From Uloborus plumipes (taxonomy: Eukaryota; Arthropoda; Arachnida; Araneae; Uloboridae), in contig JAXGGA010001580.1 of assembly GCA_038373865.1 (NCBI GenBank), positions 21,001 to 85,000 of the forward strand: a stretch of 64,000 bases of DNA. The letters are read 5' to 3'. The notes beneath the pieces were generated by a model, which had not been told where the DNA came from, searched no databases, and saw nothing but the letters and a program-made list of their open reading frames with translations. Each line of letters starts with the position of its first letter. The stretch's first letter is position 1. A program made the translations under genes and the position numbers. Below are positions 11,006 through 22,575 of the stretch, piece after piece.

Positions 11006-13656
11006 GAGTCATTCCACGTCAACTGAACCAATTTTTCAAATCGTCCCCACTCGACCATCTCCGATTTGGATTTGATTTTACAGAGGTGTAGACATGCCTA
11101 TGAAACTAACCTGTGCAAATTTTTAGCTTTCAAAATCCAAATCTAGAGGAGCTAGGATCCCGCAAAAAATGTGGCCCAAAATGGCGGATGAACTTTGTGA
11201 AACAAGTTGCAATGTTTAGGTCAAGGTTGCAGAAAATTTTATCACAGTGGAAGCCTAATTTTTTTTGGAGCTTAAAGTACTTTTGGTTGTCAACACTCTC
11301 CAGTATATTCTTTGAGATTGCGCTTATTAGATTTTGTGTAGCATGTGCCTAAACTTGCGAAAAAATGCGGTGGGCAATTTTTTTCCTGGATTTCAGGTTG
11401 TCATAAATTTTTAACCAAACAACTTCAAAAGTTTATACTTCGTAGTTTTATTGTCCAAATACTTGTTTTTAATGTTTTACAGCTACAGAACTTAAATATT
11501 GTATTTGTAAAAGATATTGGCACCCTAAGTGTCGATGAAAACGCTTCTTTTGAAAAATCGCCTGTTTTCAACTCCCTATATCTCAGGTTTGTCACCTAAG
11601 ACCATTTTTTCTTTGGCACCACTAGAAAGAATAGATTTTTTCCTATCGAAATGAGTTTTTTTTTCGATGGTGTTCTTTCGAATAAGGATGAAAAAATTAG
11701 CTTGAAATACTGTCTGTTATGAAGAATTGGCATAATTAGGTTAAGACTGCAGAAAATTTTATCACACTGGGGGCCTAATATTTTTGGAATTTAAAGTACT
11801 TTTAGTTGTCAATACTCTCCAGTATTTTTTTTGAGATTGAGCTCATTAAATTTTGTGTAGCACGCATGTCAACTTACGAAAAAACGCGGTGGGCAATCTT
11901 TTTCCTGGATTCATAAATTTTTAACCAAACAAATTCACAGGTTCATATTTCGTAGTTCTATTGTACAAATACTTGTTTTTAATGTTTTACAGCTGCAGAG
12001 CTTAAATATTGTATTTGTAAAAGATATTGGCACCCTAAGTGTCTATCAAAATCATTTTAATGGAAAATCGGCTGTTTTCAACTCACTGTATCTCAAGTTT
12101 GTCACCTTCAACCGTTTTTTCGTTGAAGGTGACAAACTTAAAGTACATTTAGTTGTTAATAGATTCTAATAATTATGTGATTTCCAGCTCATTAGCTTTT
12201 GTGTAGCATACATGAAAATTATTGGCAATTCCTGTTTGAAAAATAGCTTAATTTCAATGAGCTGTAACTTAGGTTTGTCACCTTCCATCATCTTTTCGTT
12301 AGTACTACTATAAATAACAGATTTTTTCGTATCAGAGTATTTATATAAACAACTAAATGTACTTTAAGTTGTTAAAAATTTGAACTTCTGGTATAATAAA
12401 ATTTTCTGCAGTCTTAGCCTAATTATGCCAATTCTTCATAACTGACAATACTTCGAGCTATTTTTTTCTTCCTTGTTCGAAAGAACACCATCGAAAAAAA
12501 AACTCATTTCAATAGGAAAAAATCTGTTCTTTCTAATGGTGCCAACAAAAAAAAACAGTGGACGGTGACAAACTTGAGATACAGTGAGTTGAAAACAGGC
12601 GATTTTTCATTAAAATGGTTTTGATAGACACTTTTGACAACAATATCTCTTACAAAATCAATATTTAAGCTCTGCAGCTGTAAAACATTAAAAACAAGTA
12701 TTTTGACAATAGAACTACGAAATATGAACCTTTGAATTCGTTTGGTTAAAAATTTATGAATCCAGGAAAAAAATTGCCTAACGCGTTTTTTTGCAAGTTA
12801 ACATGCGTGGTACACAAAATTTAATTAGCTCAATCTCACAAAAAATACTGGAGAGTATTGACCACTCAAAGTACTTTAAACTCCAAAAATATTAGGCCCC
12901 CAGTGTGATAAAATTTTCTGCAGTCTTAACCTAATTATGCCAATTCTTCATAACAGACAGTATTTCAAGCTAATTTTTTCATCCTTATTCGAAAGAACAC
13001 CATCGAAAAAAAAACTCATTTCGATAGGAAAAAATCTGTTCTTTCTAATGGTGCCAAAGAAAAAATGGTCTTAGGTGACAAACCTGAGATATAGTGAGTT
13101 GAAAACAGGCGATTTTTCAAAAGAAGCGTTTTCATCGACACTTAGGGTGCCAATATCTTTTACAAATACAATATTTAAGCTCTGTAGCTGTAAAACATTA
13201 AAAACAAGTATTTGGACAATAAAACTACGAAGTATAAACTTTTGAATTTTTTTGGTTAAAAATGTATGACAACCTGAAATCCAGGGAAAAAATTGCCCAC
13301 CGCGTTTTTTCGCAAGTTTAGGCACGTGCTACACAAAATCTAATAAGCGCAATCTCAAAGAATATACTGGAGAGTGTTGACAACCAAAAGTACTTTAAGC
13401 TCCAAAAAAAAATTAGGCTTCCACTGTGATAAAATTTTCTGCAACCTTGACCTAAACATTGCAACTTATTTCATGAAGTTCATCCGCCATTTTGGGCCAC
13501 ATTTTTTGCGGGATCCTAGCTCCTCCAGATTTGGATCTTGGAAGCTAAAAATTTGCACAGGTTAGTTTCATAGGCATGTCTATACCTCTGTAAAATTTGA
13601 TCCAAATCGGAGATGGTCGGGTGGGGACCACTAGTCCATTTGACATGGAATGACTC
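11006..13656. repeat. 2.65-kb foldback palindrome in tetraspanin intron
   Basis: The element begins GAGTCATTCCACGTCAA and ends with the inverse (TTGACAT then GGAATGACTC). The arms pair along nearly their whole length with a centre near 12330. Each arm is itself built of direct repeats of about 530 bp (for example AGAAAATTTTATCACA at about 11230 and 11750). TTT flanks both ends, a possible 3-bp duplication. The same 84-codon frame appears at 11345-11599 (+) and 13071-13325 (-) because of the symmetry, and I do not regard it as a gene. A single-arm relative is at 1613. Confidence 0.9.
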
Positions 13657-16600
13657 TTTGTTTATGCGTTCAATCAATATCTAAATAATATTTAAAAATT
13701 TATTTACTTATTTATAAAAATTCCGACCGAAAAAGGAAAGATTATTATTTTAAATCTTAAAAGCATTGACTAGTTTTTTTTGGCTCAAGGATCATTTTTA
13801 GAGTTTTAACAGAGCAATGTTCTGATATTCTCAGCAAACAGTTGTATAATTTTAGGTTGTTTTCTATTTAATAATTTTTGTTTCTCCTTGGAATTAGGTT
13901 TTTGAAAATGCAGAGTAGTATGTTTGTTTCAAGATAATGCTGCAATTCTTTCTTTAATCATCAGTTTTTGGGAAGCTAATATCTCCATATATTATTTCTC
14001 TAAGCCGAATCCTATACCCGGTCGAAACTCGCTCATTTCTTTATCGAATTGCAAGAAAATTTATGATTTTGAAGCTTATCCCGCGGGCTATTGACGAAAA
14101 TTAGACCCACCCTCTAAAAAGTGTCGGTTCGTTTTTTATTCGAACTTCAATTTTTGGGCACAAAATTGACTCTATCTAGCGAAATAATTGTCGTATCGTC
14201 TCCATTTTGATTTCATTCGAAAGATTAAAAAAAATGTGTTCTTTAGAATGTTTCTCCGCTAGCGCCGCGTAACGAGAATCTCGAAAATCCACGTTTAAGC
14301 GACTTATAAGCGATTGAAGTTTGAAAAAGTTAAACTTTTTGCTCAACTGTTAAAATCGTTATACCATTGTTGTTCAAATCAATTTTAAATGCGACATTTC
14401 AAGCTAAGGCTTAGCTCGGTAAACCTTAATTGTAACTTTTATTGTTTCAAAATACTATGGTAGTTTTGCGATAACGTTAGTATTTAGTTTAGTAGTAGCC
14501 TTGGGTATTTGATTTTAATATAGGGTATCACTTTTGTAGTAGTTGTAAAAGTGAACGTGTCTTTGATCTCTTTGAAAAGTTTATCGTAATGGGGGCAGAA
14601 AGGTATCCTCTGTTTTATACCACGACAACCAATGTTTTAAAATAAACCGCCTTAGCAGGGGAGCGAAACTAAGACACGAAATCTAACACATCCAATCGAG
14701 GACTGAAATCTTTGTACCTGAATAACTCAATTTTAAGTTTAGAGTTTTTTTTCTTTTTTTCTTTTTTTTTTTTTGCGGAATTCCGTACGGGTCACCTAGT
14801 TCAAAAGTTATTTGACAAATTGAATAGAAAGTTATTTTCTGAAAAAAAAAAAAAAAAAAAATTGATAAAATTTGCATTTTTTGTCTAATTAGGAGATGGA
14901 TTTTTATTGCAAAATATAAACAGATTTTGATTGATAAAACTGAATTTTTAGAAAATTTCATTTATTTTGTTAATTTTAAGGAAGAATTTTGAAAAAAATT
15001 AAAACAACTGAAGGTAGAATTTTGTTTGAACTAAATGTTGAACGAAAGTTTAAGACATAACTGTTTATCAGTGACAGAAAATGGAAATAGAATATTGAAA
15101 AATTCATTTTATCACTAATAAAGTAAGAAGAAAATGATGAAATTGGTTTTTAATGAAATTAGAAGATGATTGCAGCAAAATAATAAAATAATTTTGTTTA
15201 AAAAATGTTTTTGAAAATTTCATACAATTTGTTAATTTTAATGCATAGTTTTGAAAAATTTAAAACTTATTCTGATTGTTAAGATAAAAGCTAAAGTACA
15301 GTTTAACGTACAGGCTTAATGTTTAACAAAAGTTCAGGGCATATCTATTTAGCATTAACCAGAGATGGTAGTTAAATATTGAAAAATCACCAAAATCAAT
15401 GTAAGAGAAGATTCACAAAATTTGTTTTTAATGAAATTAATAGATGGATGGTTACTGCAAAAGGTTTTGAGTTGAAAAACTGAATTTTCAGAAAAGTTCA
15501 TTTCTTTTATTAACTGTTATGAAGAATTCAAAAAACAATTAACGCTCATTCTGTTAGTTTAATATGTAGGGTAGAGTTTTGCTAAAAGTTAAATAGCAGT
15601 AGGCTAAGACAGTGTCCAGGATGGAAAAAAATATGATTAAAATTTATTTTACATATTTATTGACTTAAATAAAAGGAGACCTTGGCATAATTTGACAGAG
15701 AAGCAATAAATGCTGAGCCATGGTTGCAGATGTAACATCAGAGTTGTTGTAAAAACTTCAATAGCTATAATTCTACAAATTATATTTTAATAATCAAAGT
15801 AGGCTCCTCAAAATGTAATACATTTTTGCCAGAAAGATATTTTAGTTTTTATACAATTTGTATAAAAGTGTTTTTTTTTTTCAATTAATTTAGTTATTCT
15901 ATTGGGTTTTTTTCCTTTAAGGTTTTTTTTTTTTTTTTGCTGCAAATCATTTTGCATCATTTATTTTTCTTCTTTTTTCCACTTACATATTGAAAAGAAA
16001 AAAAGACGAAATGTATAGACTATTGTTGTAATAATTATAATTAGAATATACTAAAACATGACTAATAGTTGGAGACAAATATGATATTGATTTCATAATA
16101 CTTTATTGTTTTATTGCTTAAAAAGATAAATTTGAATTAATATGGAGCATAAAACAGTCGAGACATTTGAAAGAGAGTGGTACAAATGCTGTTGCAAAAT
16201 GGATTTTAACACATAATGTAAATATTTGTTTAGTTCTGGATGAACTTCTTGCTTTTATTAATATGGTCAGCAATAAGCATCTTAATGACTTTAGCTTCAG
16301 TAGATAAACATGTATTTAACAAACATGTGTTATTGTATGCACAAATAGTATATCATCTGTACACTGCATGGAAATAGCTTATGTTTTCTACTGAGTAATA
16401 AACTGTAAAAACAGAAAAACATATAAATTTATATCTTGGGTTTATAATCAGTTTAGCCTATTTATGGGTAAAAAGTTTAAGTAATTCTTTAAATGAGTCC
16501 TAAATCCAATTTAAAAAATAATTGCTCAAAATTACTTGACTTTTCCCAATTGCATGTCTTAATTTTCATATATTTTCCATACACAGTTTCTTAACTCTTT

Positions 16601-16674
16601 TATTTTTGTTTTATTCTCAATAGAATAGTATAAACTTTGCAATATATTAATGAAATGCATTTTTCTTTATATAG
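13657..16674 (+). other. Remainder of tetraspanin intron, with an unexplained CpG-richer block at about 13990-14660
   Basis: Between the palindrome and the terminal exon most sequence is AT-rich with homopolymer runs. The block from about 13990 to 14660 is different: it has many CG dinucleotides (ACCCGGTCGAAACTCGC, CGCTAGCGCCGCGTAACG) and higher complexity, but no open frame, no terminal repeats I can pair, and no tRNA boxes. It could be a decayed transposon or a regulatory element. Confidence 0.4.
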
Positions 16675-16743
16675 ATTCTAGGTATATGTTTTGCCCAAAA
16701 TTTGCGAGCTGACATATTTGCCCAAAAAGCAAAGTGGCACTGA
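16675..16743 (+). CDS. Tetraspanin terminal exon: end of TM4 and C-terminal tail
   Basis: This exon has 22 codons plus TGA after the acceptor TTCTTTATATAG, in phase 0. It encodes ILGICFAQNLRADIFAQKA and ends WH. ILGICFAQNL aligns with the conserved IFGICLAQNL of TSPAN5/14, completing TM4, and the aromatic end recalls the family's short tails. It joins in frame to either version A or version B. Confidence 0.95.
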   Translation: MLGICFAQNLRADIFAQKAKWH

Positions 16744-19700
16744 CAAATAATGTCAGCTAGGTCTCACCACCTGTGCTGACATAAAACTACGAAATCTATG
16801 TGTGAAATGCTTTTATGACTTTGGTGAGTATTTAGTCACCTCATTGGAAGAGAAAGAGAGAGAGAGAGAAAAAAAAAACTCTTATATTGCCAGCCCTACG
16901 CAAATACATTTTTAATACACTGCTAATGGACGGCTCTTTTTATACACTTGCCCAAGGACAAACCTTAGTCATTGCATTGCCATGGAGAACAAGATTTATT
17001 GTGAATCACATCCTTCAGAATAAATTTATAATTTTCATGCTGTCTGTGCCATGGCATGGAGAACTATTGATATTTCATGTTGATTGGTATTTAATGGAAG
17101 AGAAGTTTTGAAGTATTATGAAAATATTACTGATGCTGCTGTCCTAGCATCTGATTTCAACATCTATTTTATAAATATGTACGTGCATTAATGAATTTCA
17201 ATTTCATATTTTCAAGCTTAATAGAGGTTAGAGAAAAGGAGAAACATTTGAGAATCATATATATAGGGTTTTGCAAATTTCATGGTCATTATTATGTAAT
17301 TAAACTACTTAATTTTTTTTACCTCTTCATTTTCTTTGGGATTACAGAAGAAAAAAATCTTTATTGATATTCTTATTGAATGACTGCTTAATATATGTAA
17401 CTGCTACTTATTCTGACTGTCACGTAAAAGAAAAATAATTATGGAACAATGTATGATTTCCTTTCTACTTGGGCAGCTTGTGATACTTAACTTCATTAAG
17501 GTAACTTCTTAATTTATTATTAGTTTAATTAAAAGCCTAACCAATCAGAATATTTTGAGATTTAGATGTGTATAAATAAAAAGCAAGTGCATCAAATTAT
17601 TTAGCATAGATGGACCAAAACTTAAAGGAGTATATAAATATATATACATAGCTTAGTACCATTCATAATATCACTAATGCACATAAAAGAGGCTGAATAT
17701 GAAGTAAATAAACTTCAATTCTTGTAGAAACAAATTTACTATTAAGTGTAGTAACAAATAATGTACTATGTGTATTTGTCTGTCACATTATTTTGTAAAT
17801 GTTTACTATAAATATATATTTTTTGCTGAAAGTGGAGTAAACAATGCTTTGTTTAAATTTTTAAATAAAATGCTTATAACAATTTATTATTGCTTATAAT
17901 AGTTCACTGGTGTTGCCATTTTGAAATTAAACCTAGAATTTCTAGAATCGAAAAGAGATTCTTGTGGCAGTACCTTATGGGTTTTTTTTTTTTCAAATGT
18001 TAATATTTCTGAGCAGCTTTTTTATCATTCCATTTTCTTTTCTTTTTTATTGTATTTTATTTTTCTTTCTTTTTTTTTTTTATTTTGAGGCATCTTCTCT
18101 TCTTTTTTCATCAAGCAGCTGAGAAGGTGCTGTAAAGACAGAAAGAAAAGCATCCCTAGCATGCTTAAAGCTGTTTTATAAGTAACACTATTTACAACAT
18201 GAAATACATTTTTAGCTAACGAAAGGTCTGTAATGTTTTCAGGGTTTTAAGTTGTAGATGATTCAAGTTATGGCAACACCACCAGCAATTACCCAATAGT
18301 AGCTTGATTTTTCGTTAATTTAAGATTTAATGGATTTTTTTCATTTGGTGTTAATATTACAAATCTAAAGAATATACTAATTCAGTGCTCTCTAAGTTTT
18401 ATTTTAATACATATAGAATTCTGTGTATCGCATAGATTGCCTTAGCAAAATATTTGGTTCTGGTCTTTCAAATGAATTCACAAAATATTTTGAATTTAAC
18501 CATCATTATTTATTGAAGTTTATTTATTTAAATTTATAATCACGGGAAGAAAAAAAAAGTGAAATCTGAGACATTATTTCAAAAAGTGGTTGTATAAAAA
18601 AGGAAGTTCAGGTAGTTAACTGATGAAACATTCTATTTTATGATGTTCAAGTTATGTTTAAGACTGATAAAAATTCACTGCCATGATTTTTATTTTGTTT
18701 TCTTCAAATATAAATCTATTATATATGTGACAAATGTGGATTTCTACTTTATTGATCAAAATCTTTTCATTTCTAAAAGTTAAGTAGAGCACATTATTTA
18801 AAAGCCCTAGTTTGGGACATTGCTGTTTTTGAGGAAAGAATGATATATTAATAAGTTTACTCTTCAATTCTTAACTGGTTTAAGAAATTGGTAAGCAGAT
18901 GCAATAATTGTATGCTTTTTGAGTGTATCACTGAAAACACTTTTCATAACTATGGTAAGTAATAAGGAAAAGAGGTCTAATTTGCGCTTAAACTTTTCGG
19001 AAGAACATATTATTTGTGTGTAGTTGAAAAGGGAATTTTTTCTGAGTTAGTTTGCATTTCATTCATGTAGAAATTTTTGCAATGTTATTGACAATGAAAT
19101 TCTTGCATACATTAGTAAATTTCTGAGTGTATGGAGCATTCTAGTTCATTGTAAAGTTTCAAAGTAAAGTAGTAGTGTATATATATATATATATGTCTTG
19201 TACATAATTGTTTCAGATTTTTATGGAAATGTAAAAGTGCAATTTTCGTCATCACAAGGCTTGGTAGTGAGCACGGTTAGAACATAAGTGTGAGATGATA
19301 GTATGGATAAACACTGTATCTGCACATAGTAGCTGTATATAAAAATTTGATTGGATAGTATTTTGGCTTACAAAGTAGGAAATATAAACATTTCATGAAA
19401 CCTTTACATAATTCAAAAATTAACCTACAAGTGACAGTCTTATTTGCTCTGGCTAGTCTGTGAAACACTGAGTGAGTCCTGCCACTTGTAGTATTAAGCG
19501 TTAATAATTTTAATTTCATATGCATAGGTTTTTAAGTTTAAGTAATGTTTTTTGAATGGTTGTTTGAATTTTACACTTTACATTATGTAATTCTACTGAA
19601 AACACATTTTAAAAAGAAATTTATTGTTATATGAGATGTAGCTAATTATGTACTGTGATTGTAAAGTCATTGTATATTTGTTGGCACACCAAGATATTTT

Positions 19701-20536
19701 TGAAAATTGTATTATATTTTATTAATTCTTGTACCTGATTATTTCTTATTAATGTATCAATTTTTCTCAGAAATGTGTTGTCTTTCCATCTTATGAACAA
19801 AGTATTTTTGCCAAATTTTTATTATTTTCTGTTACTAAAGGGTGTGGTAGAACTGATTGGAAAATAGAAAATTGTAAAATTGACTGCCGCTGATCTGAAT
19901 CACGTTTGGTTTAAATAGTTTTGATTCGAAAAATCGGCTAATTGAGTAAAGCTAGTTACTGTTCTGTTTTTGATGATGTGAATCATTAAAATGGCTAATT
20001 CAGTGAACAGTTTATCAATATTTTTATTTTTTAACAGATTTCATTTTCAAAGAGCCCATCAGATATAATTCTTAACAACCTCTTTTGAAAAACTTAACAC
20101 TCTCCCTCTGCCGATAACTCTACTTTTGAGGCATAATTTACCACTGGTCTAATAAGAATTTTATACTGTAAAGTTTTTAGATTTTGTTCAAAGCAGGATT
20201 TCAACTAGCCCAATTTTCAACTGCAATTTTAAGCATAATATTACTTGTTCTCAAATTTTAGCTTACTCTTTCCAAAAGCTTGATTTTATAAAACAGTGAT
20301 AATGATTTTATTAAGGGATGGATTTTACATGTTTTAATATTGCAAGGGTTTGGTTGGTGCAAGTTTGATTTTAAAAAACAGCTGATTTTGTAATCCAGTG
20401 ACAATTACTGCACAAAGTTTGAATTCAAAAGCAGTCAAAAACTATGAAATGACTAAAAAGAGACAGCATGTATTAAAGTACAAATAAAAGCATTTAACTC
20501 ATTTTGAATGCTTTTATTTGTATTTTTTTACACGTT
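16744..20536 (+). other. Presumed 3' UTR and downstream AT-rich sequence
   Basis: No coding exon follows the TGA except the candidate at 18119. There is a short GA-rich run near 16850-16875 and a small TA run near 19185. Several AATAAA-type signals occur (for example near 17575 and 17705), so the polyadenylation point cannot be fixed. Confidence 0.35.
18119..18181 (+). CDS. Candidate alternative terminal exon of the tetraspanin
   Basis: A strong pyrimidine tract (CTTCTCTTCTTTTTTC) and CAAGCAG acceptor precede a phase-0 frame of 20 codons plus TAA: LRRCCKDRKKSIPSMLKAVL. If joined to version A or B it would replace the ILGICFAQNL tail with a basic tail holding a juxtamembrane CC pair, a typical palmitoylation context. 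The AG at 18115 would add one Gln. A 20-codon open frame can arise by chance, and I know of no family precedent for this tail, so this is an inference from splice-site quality and phase. Confidence 0.3.
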   Translation: MRRCCKDRKKSIPSMLKAVL

Positions 20537-20544
20537 GTTTCTTC

Positions 20545-21421
20545 CAGTGGTCGGAAGTAGCGCGCTACAAGTAGCGAAACTACTGTAGTAGCTACATTTT
20601 TTAGTAGTTTGTAGTGTAGCGCACTACTGTTTAAAAAAAGTAGAGTAGTGAGTAGCGCGATACAAAAAATAGTAGTTTGTAGCGATTTCGGGAAACTACT
20701 TTTAAATTAAATAAATAAATAAAAGAATGAAAAAAAATTTAAAAAAAAAAAAAGCGAAGGAAAAAAATGACTGGTGTAAAATTTGCACGAGTACAGCAGC
20801 GGACGCAAGGAGTAATCAGAACCATATAAATATGAGCTGATCTTAGATACATCATGTTGACAAAATACATTCTATCTGTTTGATGTCATTGGTTTATTTG
20901 GCAGCATAATTTTTATATTCCTTCAAATAATTTTCATGTTCCTAAATATTCCCTGGCAAGAAGTTAAAAAAAAAAAAAAAATTGAAGGTTGAATTCTTTC
21001 AACTTTTGAATCCTTTCTTGTAGCGAATATTCGTAAAAATTGTAAAAAAAATGTAAAAGGAATAAATTTTAACAAAAAAATAAATAAATAAATAAATAAA
21101 TAAATGAAAATAAATAAATTAAGACCAAAAAGGAAAAGTAACAAATAAATTCAAAGACAATTCTTAGTTCTATCCCATATTCAAATGAGTTAATTTATTA
21201 ATGTAAACCACTTTTTAAATTTTTTCGCTCAATCCTCAAAATGTGTATGCTTTTTATTTATTTATTTTTTAAAAAGTAGCGAAGTAGCGACTACAATTCA
21301 AAAGTAGTTTGTAGTCGCTACATTTTGAAAAAAGTAGTTGTAGCTGTAGTTAACTACATTTATAACAAAGTAGTTGTAGTTGTAGTTCGCTACAAAATAA
21401 ATGTAGTTTTTCCAACCACTG
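20545..21421. mobile_element. Non-autonomous hAT transposon, exact 8-bp TSD
   Basis: The termini are CAGTGGTCGGAAGTAGC on the left and the inverse, ending TCCAACCACTG, on the right. GTTTCTTC flanks both sides exactly (20537-20544 and 21422-21429). Subterminal regions are full of GTAGCTAC/GTAGTTGTAG repeats, probably transposase-binding sites. The 877-bp element has no transposase frame. Confidence 0.9.
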
Positions 21422-21712
21422 GTTTCTTCTTAGTCATAATTATCTTTATTTTCTCTCTTTAAACTTCTGAGTTTCAAAATGCACTGAATGTTAATAGATC
21501 AGCTATGCTTTGTATTGTTGTACCAGCCAATGATACGAAAATTCCACCTACACCTGTCCACCAGCATTTGTTTCTGGTTTCAAATTTTAAGTAACCTAAT
21601 CAGTTCTACTCCACTATACCCTGTAGTTCCTGCAATCCTTTTATGTGCCTGTTTCAATATTTCTTTCACTATAAAACTGTCACACCTCAACAGATAAATT
21701 TGTTTTTACTGA

Positions 21713-22219
21713 CCCATTTATGCCCAAGGTTTTTTTTAACAATTTTTTTTTTTTCAATTTTTATCTGCTTAAAACTATTACTTGGAATGGTTTACATACA
21801 TTTTAGGCTTAAAATAGTTCGCCGTTGCCATATTTATTAAGTTATTCAACGTCCTGTTTAAATACGACCTTATTTGACTTTACTTGTGCAAAGTAACATT
21901 ACAGAAGGCATCTGTGACCAATTTTAAGCAAATCATTTTAAAATAGTTTAATTTTATGATAAACAAGTTTGCAAAAAAAAAACTTACTTTCTGCGGCTAC
22001 CCATGCTGAATCGTTGCTCGACTGATTTGTCTGAAAATTTGTCTTTAGCTGTCAATAAATAAACTCTGATGTCCAAGTAGTGACTCTATCTGGTTTTCTC
22101 AAGAAGAAGGACTATTTTATTTGTGAAATACAGCTTTAGTAAAATGATATACCCATTACAGGTTTTTGTATGCAGTAACTAACAAGCGTCCTGTTTTTAT
22201 GCTACTGGGCATAAATGGG
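21713..22219. mobile_element. piggyBac-type MITE (about 507 bp)
   Basis: The ends are CCCATTTATGCCCA and TGGGCATAAATGGG, a 14-bp perfect inverted repeat apart from one position near its inner edge. The right end is followed by TTAA and the left is preceded by CTGA, a decayed TTAA. CCC ends with TTAA duplication fit piggyBac-type MITEs. No coding frame of interest. Confidence 0.55.
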
Positions 22220-22244
22220 TTAAGATCTATTATTTGCTTGACCC

Positions 22245-22575
22245 ATTTACACTTCTGTGATTTTTGCATGTATTAGCACTTTATTGGGCTTTTCTTTGAC
22301 TTTCAGATGTGATATATTCCAATGTATGGAACTATAATGTTTCTTAAAATGAAGTACCAACTTTGTAAAAATAAAAATGTAGTCACCCATGCAATATGTA
22401 CAATCATTGCTCTTTAAGTACCTTTTCTTTTTTGCAAAGTTGGTACTAAATTTTATGGCACATTATAAATCCTTACGTTGGAATACATTACAATTGAAAA
22501 CTAACGTTTGAAATTCCAAGAACAAAGTGCCAATGTATGGAGGGGAAAAAATTCACACAAGTGCTAATAGTTTAT
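22245..22575. repeat. Degenerate inverted repeat (about 330 bp)
   Basis: AGTACCAACTTTGTAAAAAT near 22350 pairs with TTTTGCAAAGTTGGTACT near 22432. Outer blocks GTATTAGCACTT and AAGTGCTAATAG also pair. Mismatches are frequent, so this is an old MITE or foldback element. Confidence 0.5.

Noticed and set aside
11345..11599. 84-codon frame, repeated at 13071-13325 on the other strand
   Set aside because: Both are the same palindrome arm. Conservation comes from arm identity and there is no recognisable domain.
16887..17111. 74-codon frame after the tetraspanin stop
   Set aside because: No domain, and it lies in what is most simply 3' UTR.
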